From Viridibacterium curvum (GTDB taxonomy: Bacteria > Pseudomonadota > Gammaproteobacteria > Burkholderiales > Rhodocyclaceae), in contig NZ_BAABLD010000015.1 in assembly GCF_039544165.1 (NCBI RefSeq), positions 138,003 through 202,002 on the forward strand: 64,000 nucleotides of DNA, written 5' to 3'. A model generated the notes under the pieces. That model was not told the DNA's origin, did not search any database, and saw nothing but the letters and a program-made list of their open reading frames with translations. The stretch's first letter is position 1; every line of letters begins with the position of its first letter. Both the position numbers and the translations under genes were made by a program. Positions 50,934-60,163 of the stretch are shown here, piece by piece.

Positions 50934-52316
50934 TCAGAACCCGTGCGCGCCGTGGGCGCCAAGACTCATCTGGTACTGCAGGAAGACCTGCCGGTCAGGC
51001 TGGTTCTCGCGCGAGCGATCGTTGGCAAACTGCAGACGCACGCGGCTGAACTCGCTGGGGCTCCAGTCCACCATCACGCTGTGCTTGCGCGGCTTGTAGT
51101 CAGGGTTGGCGAGGTTGCTGCTGTTGCCGGTGTAATCGACCTTGCCGCTGTCGAGCCAGTCGTAGCGATAGCCGGTGCGCCAGGCGGGCAGGAACTGCCA
51201 GACGGCCTGCGCGTAAGCCCCCGACTGCTGCGAACGATAGCGGTCGGCAGACGCCGTGCCGTCCTTGTCGTAGACCAGCTCGCCCACCTCCTTGCGGCGG
51301 AAGTACTCGCCCTGCAGCTTGAAGCTGGTGCGCCGCGCATCGCCGTTCGGCGCCCACTTCCAGATGAAATCAGCCACCCACAGACGCGAACTGCCGCTGA
51401 AGGTGTTGGTGACCTCGGAACCGGCGAGGTCGATGTCGCTATGCTCACGCGCCGACGGGTTGGCGCGCAGCCAGGCCAGCCCGGCGCGCCAGCTGTGGCT
51501 GGCACCGATATCGCCACCGACATGGCCGAACAGCGACTGCGCGCCACTGCTGTTGCGGCTGCGGTCACTGCCGGGGAAGTTGCTGCCGCGCCCGGCCTCA
51601 GCGCCCAGCTCGATGAACGTGTTGCTGGGCGCCAGCCACTTGAGCTGCACGCCGTCCTGCCCGAACTGCCCCCCCAGGAAGGCCTGGTAGGCGAGCGGCG
51701 CATCCACGAAGTCCCAGGTGTGCGCGTGTTGTTCGTTGAGGTAACCGATGCCCGAGAAGTAGCGCCCGGCCTTCAGCTTGAGCCCGGCCGGCAGGCTGGT
51801 CGTCTGGATGAAAGCCTCTTCGACCCCCACTTCGTTCTCGCTCGACAAGGCGATGTTGGCCTGACCGTAGAACAGACGATCCACGTTGGCCGACAGCCCC
51901 AGCTCCGACTCGCCAAGGCTGAAGCCGCGCGAGCCCGGCCCGATCTCGCCACCCGGCACGAAGCCCTTGATGCGATAGCCCTCGGGGTCCTTCTGCAGAT
52001 TGGCATACGTGCCACTCAGGATGAGGGACACAGCGGGGTTGAAGGCGGTATCGCCGCTCTGGCGCGCAGCCTTGTCGGCACTGGCGGGAGCTGCGGCCGG
52101 TGTCGCCGCGGCTGTTGCGGCAGGGGTGGCCGCCTGCTTGGTCTCGGCTTGCTTGAGCCGCGACTCCAGCTCGCCGACGCGCGACTCGTAAGCCTTGCGC
52201 AGCGCATCGACTTCGGCACGCAGCTTTTTCAGGTCGCTGGCGTCATCCGCCAGGACCGGCAGGGAGACAAGGCTCAACGCACTCAGCGTCGCAGCCAGAA
52301 CGGTACGGTTCAGCAT
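50934..52316 (-). CDS. outer-membrane beta-barrel protein of metal-uptake operon
   Basis: Protein of 460 aa with signal peptide (about 1-23). A short coiled coil (DLKKLRAEVDALRKAYESRVGELESRLKQAE) and an Ala/Pro linker (about 60-85) follow, then a barrel of about 370 aa ending QVFLQYQMSLGAHGAHGF. It resembles trimeric-porin-like barrels with an N-terminal coiled coil rather than TonB-dependent receptors: no TonB box or plug is seen. First gene of an operon with the metal ABC genes, so it probably admits the metal across the outer membrane. The His-containing tail is unusual. Confidence 0.75.
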   Translation of the reverse strand: MLNRTVLAATLSALSLVSLPVLADDASDLKKLRAEVDALRKAYESRVGELESRLKQAETKQAATPAATAAATPAAAPASADKAARQSGDTAFNPAVSLILSGTYANLQKDPEGYRIKGFVPGGEIGPGSRGFSLGESELGLSANVDRLFYGQANIALSSENEVGVEEAFIQTTSLPAGLKLKAGRYFSGIGYLNEQHAHTWDFVDAPLAYQAFLGGQFGQDGVQLKWLAPSNTFIELGAEAGRGSNFPGSDRSRNSSGAQSLFGHVGGDIGASHSWRAGLAWLRANPSAREHSDIDLAGSEVTNTFSGSSRLWVADFIWKWAPNGDARRTSFKLQGEYFRRKEVGELVYDKDGTASADRYRSQQSGAYAQAVWQFLPAWRTGYRYDWLDSGKVDYTGNSSNLANPDYKPRKHSVMVDWSPSEFSRVRLQFANDRSRENQPDRQVFLQYQMSLGAHGAHGF

Positions 52317-52363
52317 GGAAACTCTCCGAAAGCTTGTGAAGACGGAAAGCGCGCATGCTACAC

Positions 52364-52394
52364 ATGCAACTTCATTGCATCAACATCTTTGTTG
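52364..52394. promoter_or_regulatory. two adjacent palindromes, possible metal-regulator site
   Basis: ATGCAA-N5-TTGCAT (52364-52380) and CAACA-N4-TGTTG (52381-52394) are both perfect dyads, 48-78 bases upstream of the outer-membrane protein start. A Zur-type repressor is expected here, but neither dyad matches a Zur consensus well. Confidence 0.4.
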
Positions 52395-52462
52395 CCAGTG
52401 CATCAGTGTTTACAAAAAGGCCCGGCAGTCAGAAAGGCCGGAGAGTTGGCGAAGACTCCAGT

Positions 52463-53602
52463 TCAGCCCAGCATGCCGCCATCGCGGCTGATGATGCTGG
52501 TGTCGGCGTATCGGGAGGCGCGCCTGCCCTGGCGGAAATCGAAACGCCAGCCGCTGCACTCGAGTACCCCAACCTCGCGTGCTGCCTCAAGGACCGGCAT
52601 GCGCTCGCTGCGTTTCGCATCGCCCTGGCGTTGCACCAGCTGGATCAGGGCACGCGCAGCAATGTACCCCTCGAGGCTGGACGTGGTCGGCGTCTCGTCC
52701 AGCAGCTTGGTGAGGGAGCGGCCGAACTCGCGCACGATGGGCTCGGTGCCCTTGACGGGATTGGGCACCACGCGCGAGAACACCACGCCGGTCGACATCG
52801 CCGGCCCTGCGAGCTGCCGGAAGACGGTCGCATCGACCCCGGACGTGACGCAGATGAAGAGGCCGGGATTGCGTGATCGCAGCTGTCTGGTCAGCAGCGC
52901 GGCCTGCAAGGTCCCCGCGAGAATGACGACGACCTGCGGCGCAGCGCGCAAGACCGCGTCTGCCACGGCCTGCATGTTGCTGCCGTCCTCACTCAGCAAC
53001 TTCAGGGCCGGTGTCGGCAAGTCGCGCTCGCGCAGCACCGCCAGGGCGGCATCGCGGGCCGCGGTACTGGCCAGGGCATTGGTATGCACGATCATGAACG
53101 ATGTGATGCGCCCCTCGGCGTACTGCCGCAGGGTGGCTGCGATCTCCTCACCGTAGGTCGCGCGGAGATAGATGGCGCGCTGCTCATCCCCGGGAAAGCT
53201 GACGCCACACTGGGGCGCGAACAAGGCCATGCCGGCGTTGCGCAGCTCGGCCGATTGCAGCACGGCCTGCACGCAAGGCTCGTTGGTGTAACCGAACAGG
53301 AAGTTGGCGTTCGCTTCGCGCAGCAGGCGGCGTGTGTTGGCAACAGCCAGTTCGGCGCTGCCGGTATCGTCCAGTACGACGTGTCGCCACAGCCGACCAT
53401 TGACGCCACCACTGAGGTTCGACTGGTCAAACGCAATCTTGGCGCCGGTAAAGTAATCGCGCCCCATGTTCTGGTTGTCGCCCGACAGGTCGACCGATTG
53501 CCCGACCACCCACTCGCCGCGTGCGGCCCGGGCGCTGCCAACGGGTAAGATCAGGGAACTTGATACAGCAAGAGATGACTTCAGGAACTGACGACGTTGC
53601 AT
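52463..53602 (-). CDS. branched-chain-amino-acid-type ABC binding protein
   Basis: Periplasmic binding protein of 379 aa (type I fold, LivJ/AmiC-like). A Tat-like signal (MQRRQFLKSSLAVSSSL) is followed by VVGQSVDLSGDNQNMGRDYFTGAKIAF, the typical opening of the family. No permease or ATPase genes adjoin, so it is an orphan and could serve a sensor or a distant transporter. ATG 53602 precedes the twin Arg. Confidence 0.85.
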   Translation of the reverse strand: MQRRQFLKSSLAVSSSLILPVGSARAARGEWVVGQSVDLSGDNQNMGRDYFTGAKIAFDQSNLSGGVNGRLWRHVVLDDTGSAELAVANTRRLLREANANFLFGYTNEPCVQAVLQSAELRNAGMALFAPQCGVSFPGDEQRAIYLRATYGEEIAATLRQYAEGRITSFMIVHTNALASTAARDAALAVLRERDLPTPALKLLSEDGSNMQAVADAVLRAAPQVVVILAGTLQAALLTRQLRSRNPGLFICVTSGVDATVFRQLAGPAMSTGVVFSRVVPNPVKGTEPIVREFGRSLTKLLDETPTTSSLEGYIAARALIQLVQRQGDAKRSERMPVLEAAREVGVLECSGWRFDFRQGRRASRYADTSIISRDGGMLG

Positions 53603-53729
53603 GGAATTGGCCCTGCACAAAACAGCGCGGATTGTGCAGAGCGCATGGTCGTCATATATGAATTTTCTGTTACACGCAGCAAACGGCCCGGACAGGCGCT
53701 GCACTGCTCGCACAACCCTTCTCGATGGC

Positions 53730-54869
53730 ATGACGACAATACGATCCAAGCTGCCGCAGACCGGCACAACCATCTTCACAGTGATGAGCCAGCTGGCCGG
53801 CGAGCACGGCGCCATCAATCTTTCGCAGGGTTTCCCGGACTACCCCTGCCCGCCTGCGTTGATCGAAGCCCTGCATCATGCGGCGCAGGCCGGTTTCAAC
53901 CAGTACGCTCCAATGGCTGGCCTGCCGGCCTTGCGTGAGGCGATTGCCCGCAAGCTGCAGCAAAGCCGCGCGGTGAGCGTAGATCCCGACAATGAAATCA
54001 CCATCACAGCGGGCGCCACGCAGGCCATCTTCACCGCCGTCGCGGCCGTGCTGCACGCGGGCGACGAAGCCATCGTGATCGATCCGAGCTACGACAGCTA
54101 CGCGCCAGCCATCGCCGCGCAAGGTGCGCACGCCATACGCATCAGCGCCGGGCTCGATGGCCGCATCGACTGGCCTGCCGTTGCGGACGCGGTGACTCCG
54201 CGCACGCGCATGATCCTGATCAACAATCCGAACAACCCGTCGACAGGCGTATTCACCGCAGCCGATCTCGATGCGCTGGCCGATATCGCGGAGCATCATG
54301 ATCTACTCGTGCTGGCTGACGAGGTCTACGAACACCTGGTCTACGACGGCGTAGAGCATCACAGCGTGCTGGCACATCCGCGCCTGCGACAACGCAGCTT
54401 CGCCATCTACTCCTTCGGCAAGACTTTCCACGCCACGGGCTGGAAGATCGGTTACTGCGTGGCTCCGCCAACGCTGAGCAGCGAATTCCGCAAGATCCAC
54501 CAGTTCCTCGTGTTCTGCGTCAACGCGCCTGCGCAGCACGCCCTGGTCGAAGTGCTGCGCGACCCGACACACTGGCAATCCCTGCCCGCGTTCTTCCAAA
54601 GCCGCCGCGACCGCTTGGCGCAGGGACTGCAGGATGCCGGCTTCCAGCTCGTCCCCAGTCGTGGCACCTACTTCCAGCTCGCTGACTACCGCAGCATCCG
54701 CGACGACCTCGACGACGTGGCGTTCGCGCGCTGGCTGACCATCGAGCGCGGAGTGGCCTGCATTCCCGTGTCGGTGTTCCATGCCGACGCGCGTCAGCAA
54801 GGCCTGGTGCGGTTCTGCTTTGCCAAGCAGGAAGCCACGCTGGACGCTGCCATCGCACGGCTCAAATGA
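53730..54869 (+). CDS. methionine aminotransferase (YbdL-like)
   Basis: PLP-dependent class I aminotransferase (379 aa). NLSQGFPDYPCP, NPNNPSTG, DEVYEHLVYDG and the PLP-lysine site YSFGKTFHATGWKIGY are visible. The family (YbdL, kynurenine/methionine aminotransferase) prefers methionine and may close the methionine salvage pathway. Start ATG 53730 is favoured; the frame remains open upstream. It is divergent from the binding protein. Confidence 0.9.
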   Translation: MTTIRSKLPQTGTTIFTVMSQLAGEHGAINLSQGFPDYPCPPALIEALHHAAQAGFNQYAPMAGLPALREAIARKLQQSRAVSVDPDNEITITAGATQAIFTAVAAVLHAGDEAIVIDPSYDSYAPAIAAQGAHAIRISAGLDGRIDWPAVADAVTPRTRMILINNPNNPSTGVFTAADLDALADIAEHHDLLVLADEVYEHLVYDGVEHHSVLAHPRLRQRSFAIYSFGKTFHATGWKIGYCVAPPTLSSEFRKIHQFLVFCVNAPAQHALVEVLRDPTHWQSLPAFFQSRRDRLAQGLQDAGFQLVPSRGTYFQLADYRSIRDDLDDVAFARWLTIERGVACIPVSVFHADARQQGLVRFCFAKQEATLDAAIARLK

Positions 54870-54893
54870 GAACGGCGCCCGCAGGCGCCGTTC
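54870..54893. terminator. bidirectional hairpin between convergent genes
   Basis: GAACGGCGCC and GGCGCCGTTC pair perfectly (10 bp) around CGCA, immediately after the aminotransferase stop and 16 bases from the end of the opposing gene. No T run follows. Confidence 0.65.
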
Positions 54894-54908
54894 CCGGACG
54901 CAACGCTA

Positions 54909-56834
54909 TTACTTGAAGTAGTACTGCTGCAGCAGCGACGGTCCCGGCGTCGGGTAAGTCCAGCCCCAGGGCATCTTTTCGTAAACGTTCTGCAGACGTA
55001 CGCTGCGAATACCGTTGGCCTTCGGCGGCGAGACCGTACCCAGCACTTCGAGTTCGTCAGCGGCGATGTCGAGGATCTGACGGAACAGCGGATCGGCTTC
55101 GGCGTCATTCTTCGCGTCTTTCCACTGATCGTAGAGCTGCAGACGCCTCTTCATGCTGGGCGGAGGCTCTTCGCCACGCTTGCCGCCGCTCTCGTACCAC
55201 TGCACCCACAGCAGACTCTGGCGCGACTCACGCGGATGGATGGCGAGCACGCCACGCAGATCCTGCGTCGGGTCATAGCCGCCAGCGATCTGGTCCACGC
55301 TCATGTCGTAGTCGTTGGCACTGGCGCGGTCGTAGTACAGCGTGCGCTCAGAGGCATTGATCTGCAGGTCGAGACCGAGCTTCGCCCATTGCTTGCGCAG
55401 CACCTCCAGCATATCCACCTGGTACTGCGAGCCCAGACTGACGATGACCCCCATGCTGATGCGCCCACCGGCCGGGTACTGACGGAAGCCATCCGCGTCA
55501 CGCCTGGTCAGACCGAGCTTGTCGAGCAAAGCATTGGCGGCCTTCAGGTCGTACTTCGTGTATTGCTTGGCCAGCCTCTCGTTGTAGAACTTGTTGGCGC
55601 GTGCGGGGCCGATCTGCCAGGGCTCACCCTGTCCAAGGAACACCAGATCGTTGATCTCCTGGCGATACATGCCCAGTGACAACGCAACGCGGAAATCCTT
55701 GTTGCGGAAGAGCGGGCGCAGCTTTTCGTTCTTCGTCGACTGGTTGATGAAGATACCCGCCGCGGTAGCGTTGATGTCCGGCAGCGCCAGCATCTTGTAA
55801 CGCCCCTTGGCTTCGTTCTCGCTGAGCAGCGGCAGGTTCTGCGTGTTCTGGATGTGGCGGATCTGCAGGTCAAGCTGACCGCTGACCGCAGCCAGCACAA
55901 TGGTCTCGACATCCGAGACAACCTTGAAGTCGAGCTTGTCGATATACGGCAGCTGGTTGCCGGCCGTGTCGACCTGCCAGAAATAGGGATTGCGGCGCAT
56001 GACCACACGCGTTGCGCCACCGTGGTAAGGCTGCTCGATCACCCAGGGATCCAGAGTCGGTTTGTCGGGATTGCCCCAACGCGTCACCACCTCAAGGTCA
56101 CCGCACTTCAGGCGCATCAGTGCCACCCAGTCCTGCACGCGCGTAGCGCGCACCTCCTCGTCCACCCGCGGGTTGTACTTGGGATGGAACTGCTGGCAGT
56201 AGTGCTTGGGGTACAGCACCGGATGCTGGCCCAGCGGTGTCGCCAGCTCTTCAGTAAAAGTGCGGAATGAGCGCGCAAACTTGAAGCGCACCGTGCGGTC
56301 GTCAAGACGGTCGACCTTCACGAATTTGCCGTCCGCCATGTAACGACTCGGTGCAGACGGGAAGAACTGGGCATTCCCAACCAGATCATTCATCGAGAAC
56401 AGGATGTCCTCGGTGGTAAAAGGTTTGCCATCAGACCACTTGATACCCGCGCGCAGCTTGAAGGTGAACTCGGACGCATCCGGGCTGACCGTCCAGCTTT
56501 CGGCAAGATTGCCTTCGAGTCCGGAGAAATTCTTGTTCCAGCGCACCAGACCCTGCGGGCTCACAAAACGCAGGATGGCGTTGCCGTCTCCGCTGCCGCG
56601 CAGTGCAGAGCGCAGGGAGCCTCCATAGCTCCCCACCGAGTTCAGCGGCTTGATGACTTCAGGTTTGCTCGGCAAACGCTGTGCCACCGGAGGTAGCTTG
56701 CCCAGCTTGACCGCTGCCGCCAACTCAGGCGCCTCGTTGTAGGCCTGTGCTGCGCCCGTTACCAGCATCGCCATGATGGCGATGCTGCGCCCCAGAGGTC
56801 GAACGCCTCCAGTCCAGCTCCACTTCTGCTTCAT
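54909..56834 (-). CDS. family 5 extracellular solute-binding protein (oligopeptide type)
   Basis: Periplasmic binding protein of 641 aa (DppA/OppA, YejA-like in size). Signal peptide with Arg-rich n-region (about 1-31), then ESWTVSPDASEFTFKLRAGIKWSDGKPFTTEDILFS, the family's hallmark in pieces near 100-135. It probably binds peptides or a related ligand. The permease and ATPase genes are absent from the window. GAGGGG precedes ATG 56834. Confidence 0.88.
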   Translation of the reverse strand: MKQKWSWTGGVRPLGRSIAIMAMLVTGAAQAYNEAPELAAAVKLGKLPPVAQRLPSKPEVIKPLNSVGSYGGSLRSALRGSGDGNAILRFVSPQGLVRWNKNFSGLEGNLAESWTVSPDASEFTFKLRAGIKWSDGKPFTTEDILFSMNDLVGNAQFFPSAPSRYMADGKFVKVDRLDDRTVRFKFARSFRTFTEELATPLGQHPVLYPKHYCQQFHPKYNPRVDEEVRATRVQDWVALMRLKCGDLEVVTRWGNPDKPTLDPWVIEQPYHGGATRVVMRRNPYFWQVDTAGNQLPYIDKLDFKVVSDVETIVLAAVSGQLDLQIRHIQNTQNLPLLSENEAKGRYKMLALPDINATAAGIFINQSTKNEKLRPLFRNKDFRVALSLGMYRQEINDLVFLGQGEPWQIGPARANKFYNERLAKQYTKYDLKAANALLDKLGLTRRDADGFRQYPAGGRISMGVIVSLGSQYQVDMLEVLRKQWAKLGLDLQINASERTLYYDRASANDYDMSVDQIAGGYDPTQDLRGVLAIHPRESRQSLLWVQWYESGGKRGEEPPPSMKRRLQLYDQWKDAKNDAEADPLFRQILDIAADELEVLGTVSPPKANGIRSVRLQNVYEKMPWGWTYPTPGPSLLQQYYFK

Positions 56835-56875
56835 CCAAATCCCCTCAACAAACGCCGCCGTGCAACGACGCAATC

Positions 56876-56895
56876 GCCGGGGTCATTGCCCCGGC
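56876..56895 (-). promoter_or_regulatory. leader hairpin of the solute-binding-protein gene
   Basis: GCCGGGG and CCCCGGC form a perfect 7-bp stem with a 6-base loop, 42-61 bases ahead of the start at 56834. It may shape the leader mRNA. The rest of 56835-57107 shows no gene. Confidence 0.35.
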
Positions 56896-57107
56896 TTGTC
56901 TTAACCTCCCGCGCGAACCATCACGAGTCACCTGCCTTGTGCGAGGCAGCACAGCCATTACGGGCTGCGGCGGGGGCATTCCGAACCCGCCATCAATGCG
57001 GGCAGCGAAACGGTAACATGTGAAAGATTGTGTAGAACGAGAAAATGGTCACAACAAGCTTCACGGCAGGGACGAACGGAAACTTCGAGGGGCCGTGCGG
57101 TGTATGG

Positions 57108-58589
57108 TCAGCGCGCAGAAAAAACTGCGAGCGAATCGGCCACTCGCTGGATGACAGGGGCCCACTCTCCGCTACGCTGCTGTCGGAACAATCGCGCGCT
57201 CGGGTACCACGGCGAATCGTCGCGATCGCGCAGCCAGCGCCAGTCGGATGCTGACTGCAGCAACACCCATAGCGGCCGCCCCAAAGCGCCTGCGAGATGC
57301 GCCATCGACGTGCATACCGAGATGACCAGATCGAGGTTCATCATCAAGGCCGCAGTGTCGTCCAGGGATGCGCCGAAGTGCAGCACCTGGCCACTGGCCA
57401 CGATGGACCTCTCCTCGTCGTCGGCCAGATCTTTCTGCAGGCTGATGAAGGTAATGTCCGGATGCTTGCAGGCCACGAGCTCGCGCAAATGCAGCGAGCG
57501 CAGGTGGTTGTCCTTTTGAGCCGGATTGCCGCACCACATGATGCCGACGCGCAATCCACGTCGTTCGCCGAGGCGCTCAGCCCATTCGGCACATCGGCCC
57601 GCATCCGCAGAGAGGTACGGTACCCCTGCAGGCAAGGTAGCCAGCTGCGTCCCAAGCGCATGCGGCAGACTCATTAGCGGGCAGTGCAGATCAAACTTCG
57701 GCAATGCGTCACCGGCCACGAACACCTCGACGTCCGCCATGCGCTGCGCGAAAGGCAGCAAACCACGCTGCACTTCGAGCACGGCACGCCCGCCTGCGGC
57801 CTGCACCGCGGGGACGAAACGCAGGAACTGAATGGTGTCGCCGAGCCCCTGCTCTGCGTACAAGAGAATTGTCTTTCCATGCAGTGGCGCGCCATCCCAG
57901 CGCGGTTGCTTAAAGCCACGCTGCGGCGCACTGGCATCACTACGCTGCCAACGCCACTCGTACTTCACCCAACCGGTCTGGTAATCGCCCAGCAAGAGAC
58001 GGCAACGCGCCTCGTTCCAGTGTGCGTCGGCATAGTCTGGCGCTAGGGCAATAGCCCTGTCGTACGCTTGGAGTGCTTCGTCGAAACGCCCCAGATCCTG
58101 CAACAACACGCCACGGTTATTGTGCAGCTCAGGCAACTCGGGATGTACCTGCAGCACCCTCTCCAGATCCGCCAGCGCCTCATCCAGTCGCTGCAGATCG
58201 CCCAGCGTCGCCGAACGATTATTGAGCGCAGGCATGTAGGCGGGGGCCAGCACCAGGGCTCGGTCGAAAGACGCAACGGCCTCATCGAGACGGCCCAGCG
58301 CACGCAACGCAATGCCGCGGTTACTCCACACCTCGACAGCATCGGTACGCACAGTCAGCACGCGCTCGAACAGGCCCAGTGCTTCCATCGCATCTCCGCA
58401 TTGCAAACGCAGGGTAGCCAGCATCTGCAGCGGCGCAGGATTATCGGGGTGATGACGCAGCAATTCTCGATAGATTGGCTCAGCCCTATCCATTTCACCG
58501 CGCTGATGACAACTCACAGCCATCTGCCACAGCATGGCCATATGTTCGTCACGCTCCCGACCCGGCGATGGCGCAAAAATGTGACTCAC
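57108..58589 (-). CDS. TPR protein with C-terminal glycosyltransferase-like domain, paralog 1
   Basis: Protein of 493 aa. About five TPR units (GMSEA-type repeats such as LGRLDEAVASFDRALVLAPAY and LGRFDEALQAYDRAIALAPDY, about 20-205) precede a GT-B-like domain. That domain holds LLYAEQGLGDTIQFLRFVP, GIMWCGNPAQKDNHLRSL, ISLQKDL, DLVISVCTSMAHLAGALG and DSPWYPSARLFRQ. Such proteins resemble O-GlcNAc-transferase-like or heptosyltransferase-like enzymes. The start is GTG 58589, overlapping the stop of paralog 2 (GTGA). Confidence 0.82.
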   Translation of the reverse strand: MSHIFAPSPGRERDEHMAMLWQMAVSCHQRGEMDRAEPIYRELLRHHPDNPAPLQMLATLRLQCGDAMEALGLFERVLTVRTDAVEVWSNRGIALRALGRLDEAVASFDRALVLAPAYMPALNNRSATLGDLQRLDEALADLERVLQVHPELPELHNNRGVLLQDLGRFDEALQAYDRAIALAPDYADAHWNEARCRLLLGDYQTGWVKYEWRWQRSDASAPQRGFKQPRWDGAPLHGKTILLYAEQGLGDTIQFLRFVPAVQAAGGRAVLEVQRGLLPFAQRMADVEVFVAGDALPKFDLHCPLMSLPHALGTQLATLPAGVPYLSADAGRCAEWAERLGERRGLRVGIMWCGNPAQKDNHLRSLHLRELVACKHPDITFISLQKDLADDEERSIVASGQVLHFGASLDDTAALMMNLDLVISVCTSMAHLAGALGRPLWVLLQSASDWRWLRDRDDSPWYPSARLFRQQRSGEWAPVIQRVADSLAVFSAR

Positions 58590-60073
58590 GTCAGCCTCTG
58601 CCGCACAGCATTCGCAACACCAGCCAGTACCGGCTGCCAATCACCTTGCACCACTTGCCGGTGCAGGCGCGCAGAGGGGTACCAGGGACTGTCCTCGCGA
58701 TCAAGCAACCACCGCCAGTCATGCGCGTATTGCAACATCACCTCCAGCTGCACCTTCATCACGCCCGCGAGGTGGGCCACCGAAGTGCAGACCGAGACCA
58801 CCATATCCACTTCGCCCATCAAGGCAGCCGTATCCGCAAAATCCCGCAGGAAGTCCCCAAAGTGTCGCACCTGCCCGCTGGCAACGATCTGTCGCTCTAC
58901 ATCGGTTCTCAGCTCTTTCTGCAAGCTGATCAGCTCAACCCCCTTGGGCATCGCTGCCACCAGATCTGCCAAGGGCAGGGAGCGCAGATCATTGTCCTGT
59001 TGGGAGGGATTACCCGACCACACAAGACCTACACGCAATCCATGACGTGGGCCCAATCTCACAACCCACGCCTCTTTCAGCTCAGCGTCAACGGACAAAG
59101 GTTGCACAGGCGGTACCGTTTCAACGGTTGTGCCAAACGCCAGCGGCAAACTCAACAAGGGACAATGCAGATCGAAGGAAGGCAAGGCTTCACCACTGGC
59201 CAGTACGCCCGCCACACCGGGCAATCCCTGCAACAACGGTTTCAGTGCCCCCTGCACTTCCAGCCAGACCGTCGCGCCGCGTTCGACAAGCAGAGGCACG
59301 TAGCGCAGACACTGCAGACTATCGCCAAGTCCTTGCTCCGCATGCAACAGAACCCTGCGTCCGACCAGATCCTCGCCCTGCCACTGGGGCTGTGCAAAAT
59401 TGCGCTGCGGCGACGTGAAAGCAGGCCGCTGCCAGCGCCACTCATACTCAGCCCAGCCACGTTTGTAGTCGCCCTGCAGCAGACAACAACGCGCGATATT
59501 CCAATGAGCATCCGCATATGAAGGGGAAATACGGATCGCCTGCTCATAATCAGACCGCGCCTCTTCAAAACGGCGTGCGTCTTGCAGCAGGATGCCGCGG
59601 TTGTTCCAGGCCTCAGCAATGCCGGGCTCAAGGGCAATGGCGCGGCTGCAGTCCTGCAGAGCTTCCTCACCGCGCCTCAGGGCCATCAGGACGGCCGCGC
59701 GACTGACAAGCACGTCGGGATTGTCAGGGGACAATATCAGAGACTGGCTACAGGACGCCAATGCTTCCTCCAACCGGCCGAGGCTGCGCAAAACGGCTCC
59801 GCGATTCCCTAAGGCCACTGGAAAGCGCGGCATGATCTCAAGCGCACGATCAATCAGCACCAAGGCCACTGCGTGCTGCCCTTGCTGATGCAGTAACACG
59901 CCAAGCAGATGCAACGCATGGTGATGCCGTGGCTGGTGTCGCACAATCTCCCGGTACATGGGTTCGGCTTGTGCCAAGGCACCGCGTTGATGTGCTGCCA
60001 GCGCCATCTCGAACAAAGCATCGAGGGCCGACGAGGAAGAGGGCGCAGACAGGATGTGCCGCGATGAGGACAT
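58586..60073 (-). CDS. TPR protein with C-terminal glycosyltransferase-like domain, paralog 2
   Basis: Protein of 495 aa with the same architecture as paralog 1: TPRs (LGRLEEALASCSQSLILSPDN, ARRFEEARSDYEQAIRISPSY) then LLHAEQGLGDSLQCLRYVP, GLVWSGNPSQQDNDLRSL, DMVVSVCTSVAHLAGV and DSPWYPSARLHRQ. It lies upstream of paralog 1 in a two-gene operon and is divergent from paralog 3. Acceptor unknown; protein O-glycosylation is one possibility. Confidence 0.82.
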   Translation of the reverse strand: MSSSRHILSAPSSSSALDALFEMALAAHQRGALAQAEPMYREIVRHQPRHHHALHLLGVLLHQQGQHAVALVLIDRALEIMPRFPVALGNRGAVLRSLGRLEEALASCSQSLILSPDNPDVLVSRAAVLMALRRGEEALQDCSRAIALEPGIAEAWNNRGILLQDARRFEEARSDYEQAIRISPSYADAHWNIARCCLLQGDYKRGWAEYEWRWQRPAFTSPQRNFAQPQWQGEDLVGRRVLLHAEQGLGDSLQCLRYVPLLVERGATVWLEVQGALKPLLQGLPGVAGVLASGEALPSFDLHCPLLSLPLAFGTTVETVPPVQPLSVDAELKEAWVVRLGPRHGLRVGLVWSGNPSQQDNDLRSLPLADLVAAMPKGVELISLQKELRTDVERQIVASGQVRHFGDFLRDFADTAALMGEVDMVVSVCTSVAHLAGVMKVQLEVMLQYAHDWRWLLDREDSPWYPSARLHRQVVQGDWQPVLAGVANAVRQRLT

Positions 60074-60163
60074 GTCAAAACCTGCATGAAACAGCGCATT
60101 GGGAATGGCGGAATTGTCTCACGAGCCCGGCACAACAACGCCACAGCGCTATCATCGTGAGCC

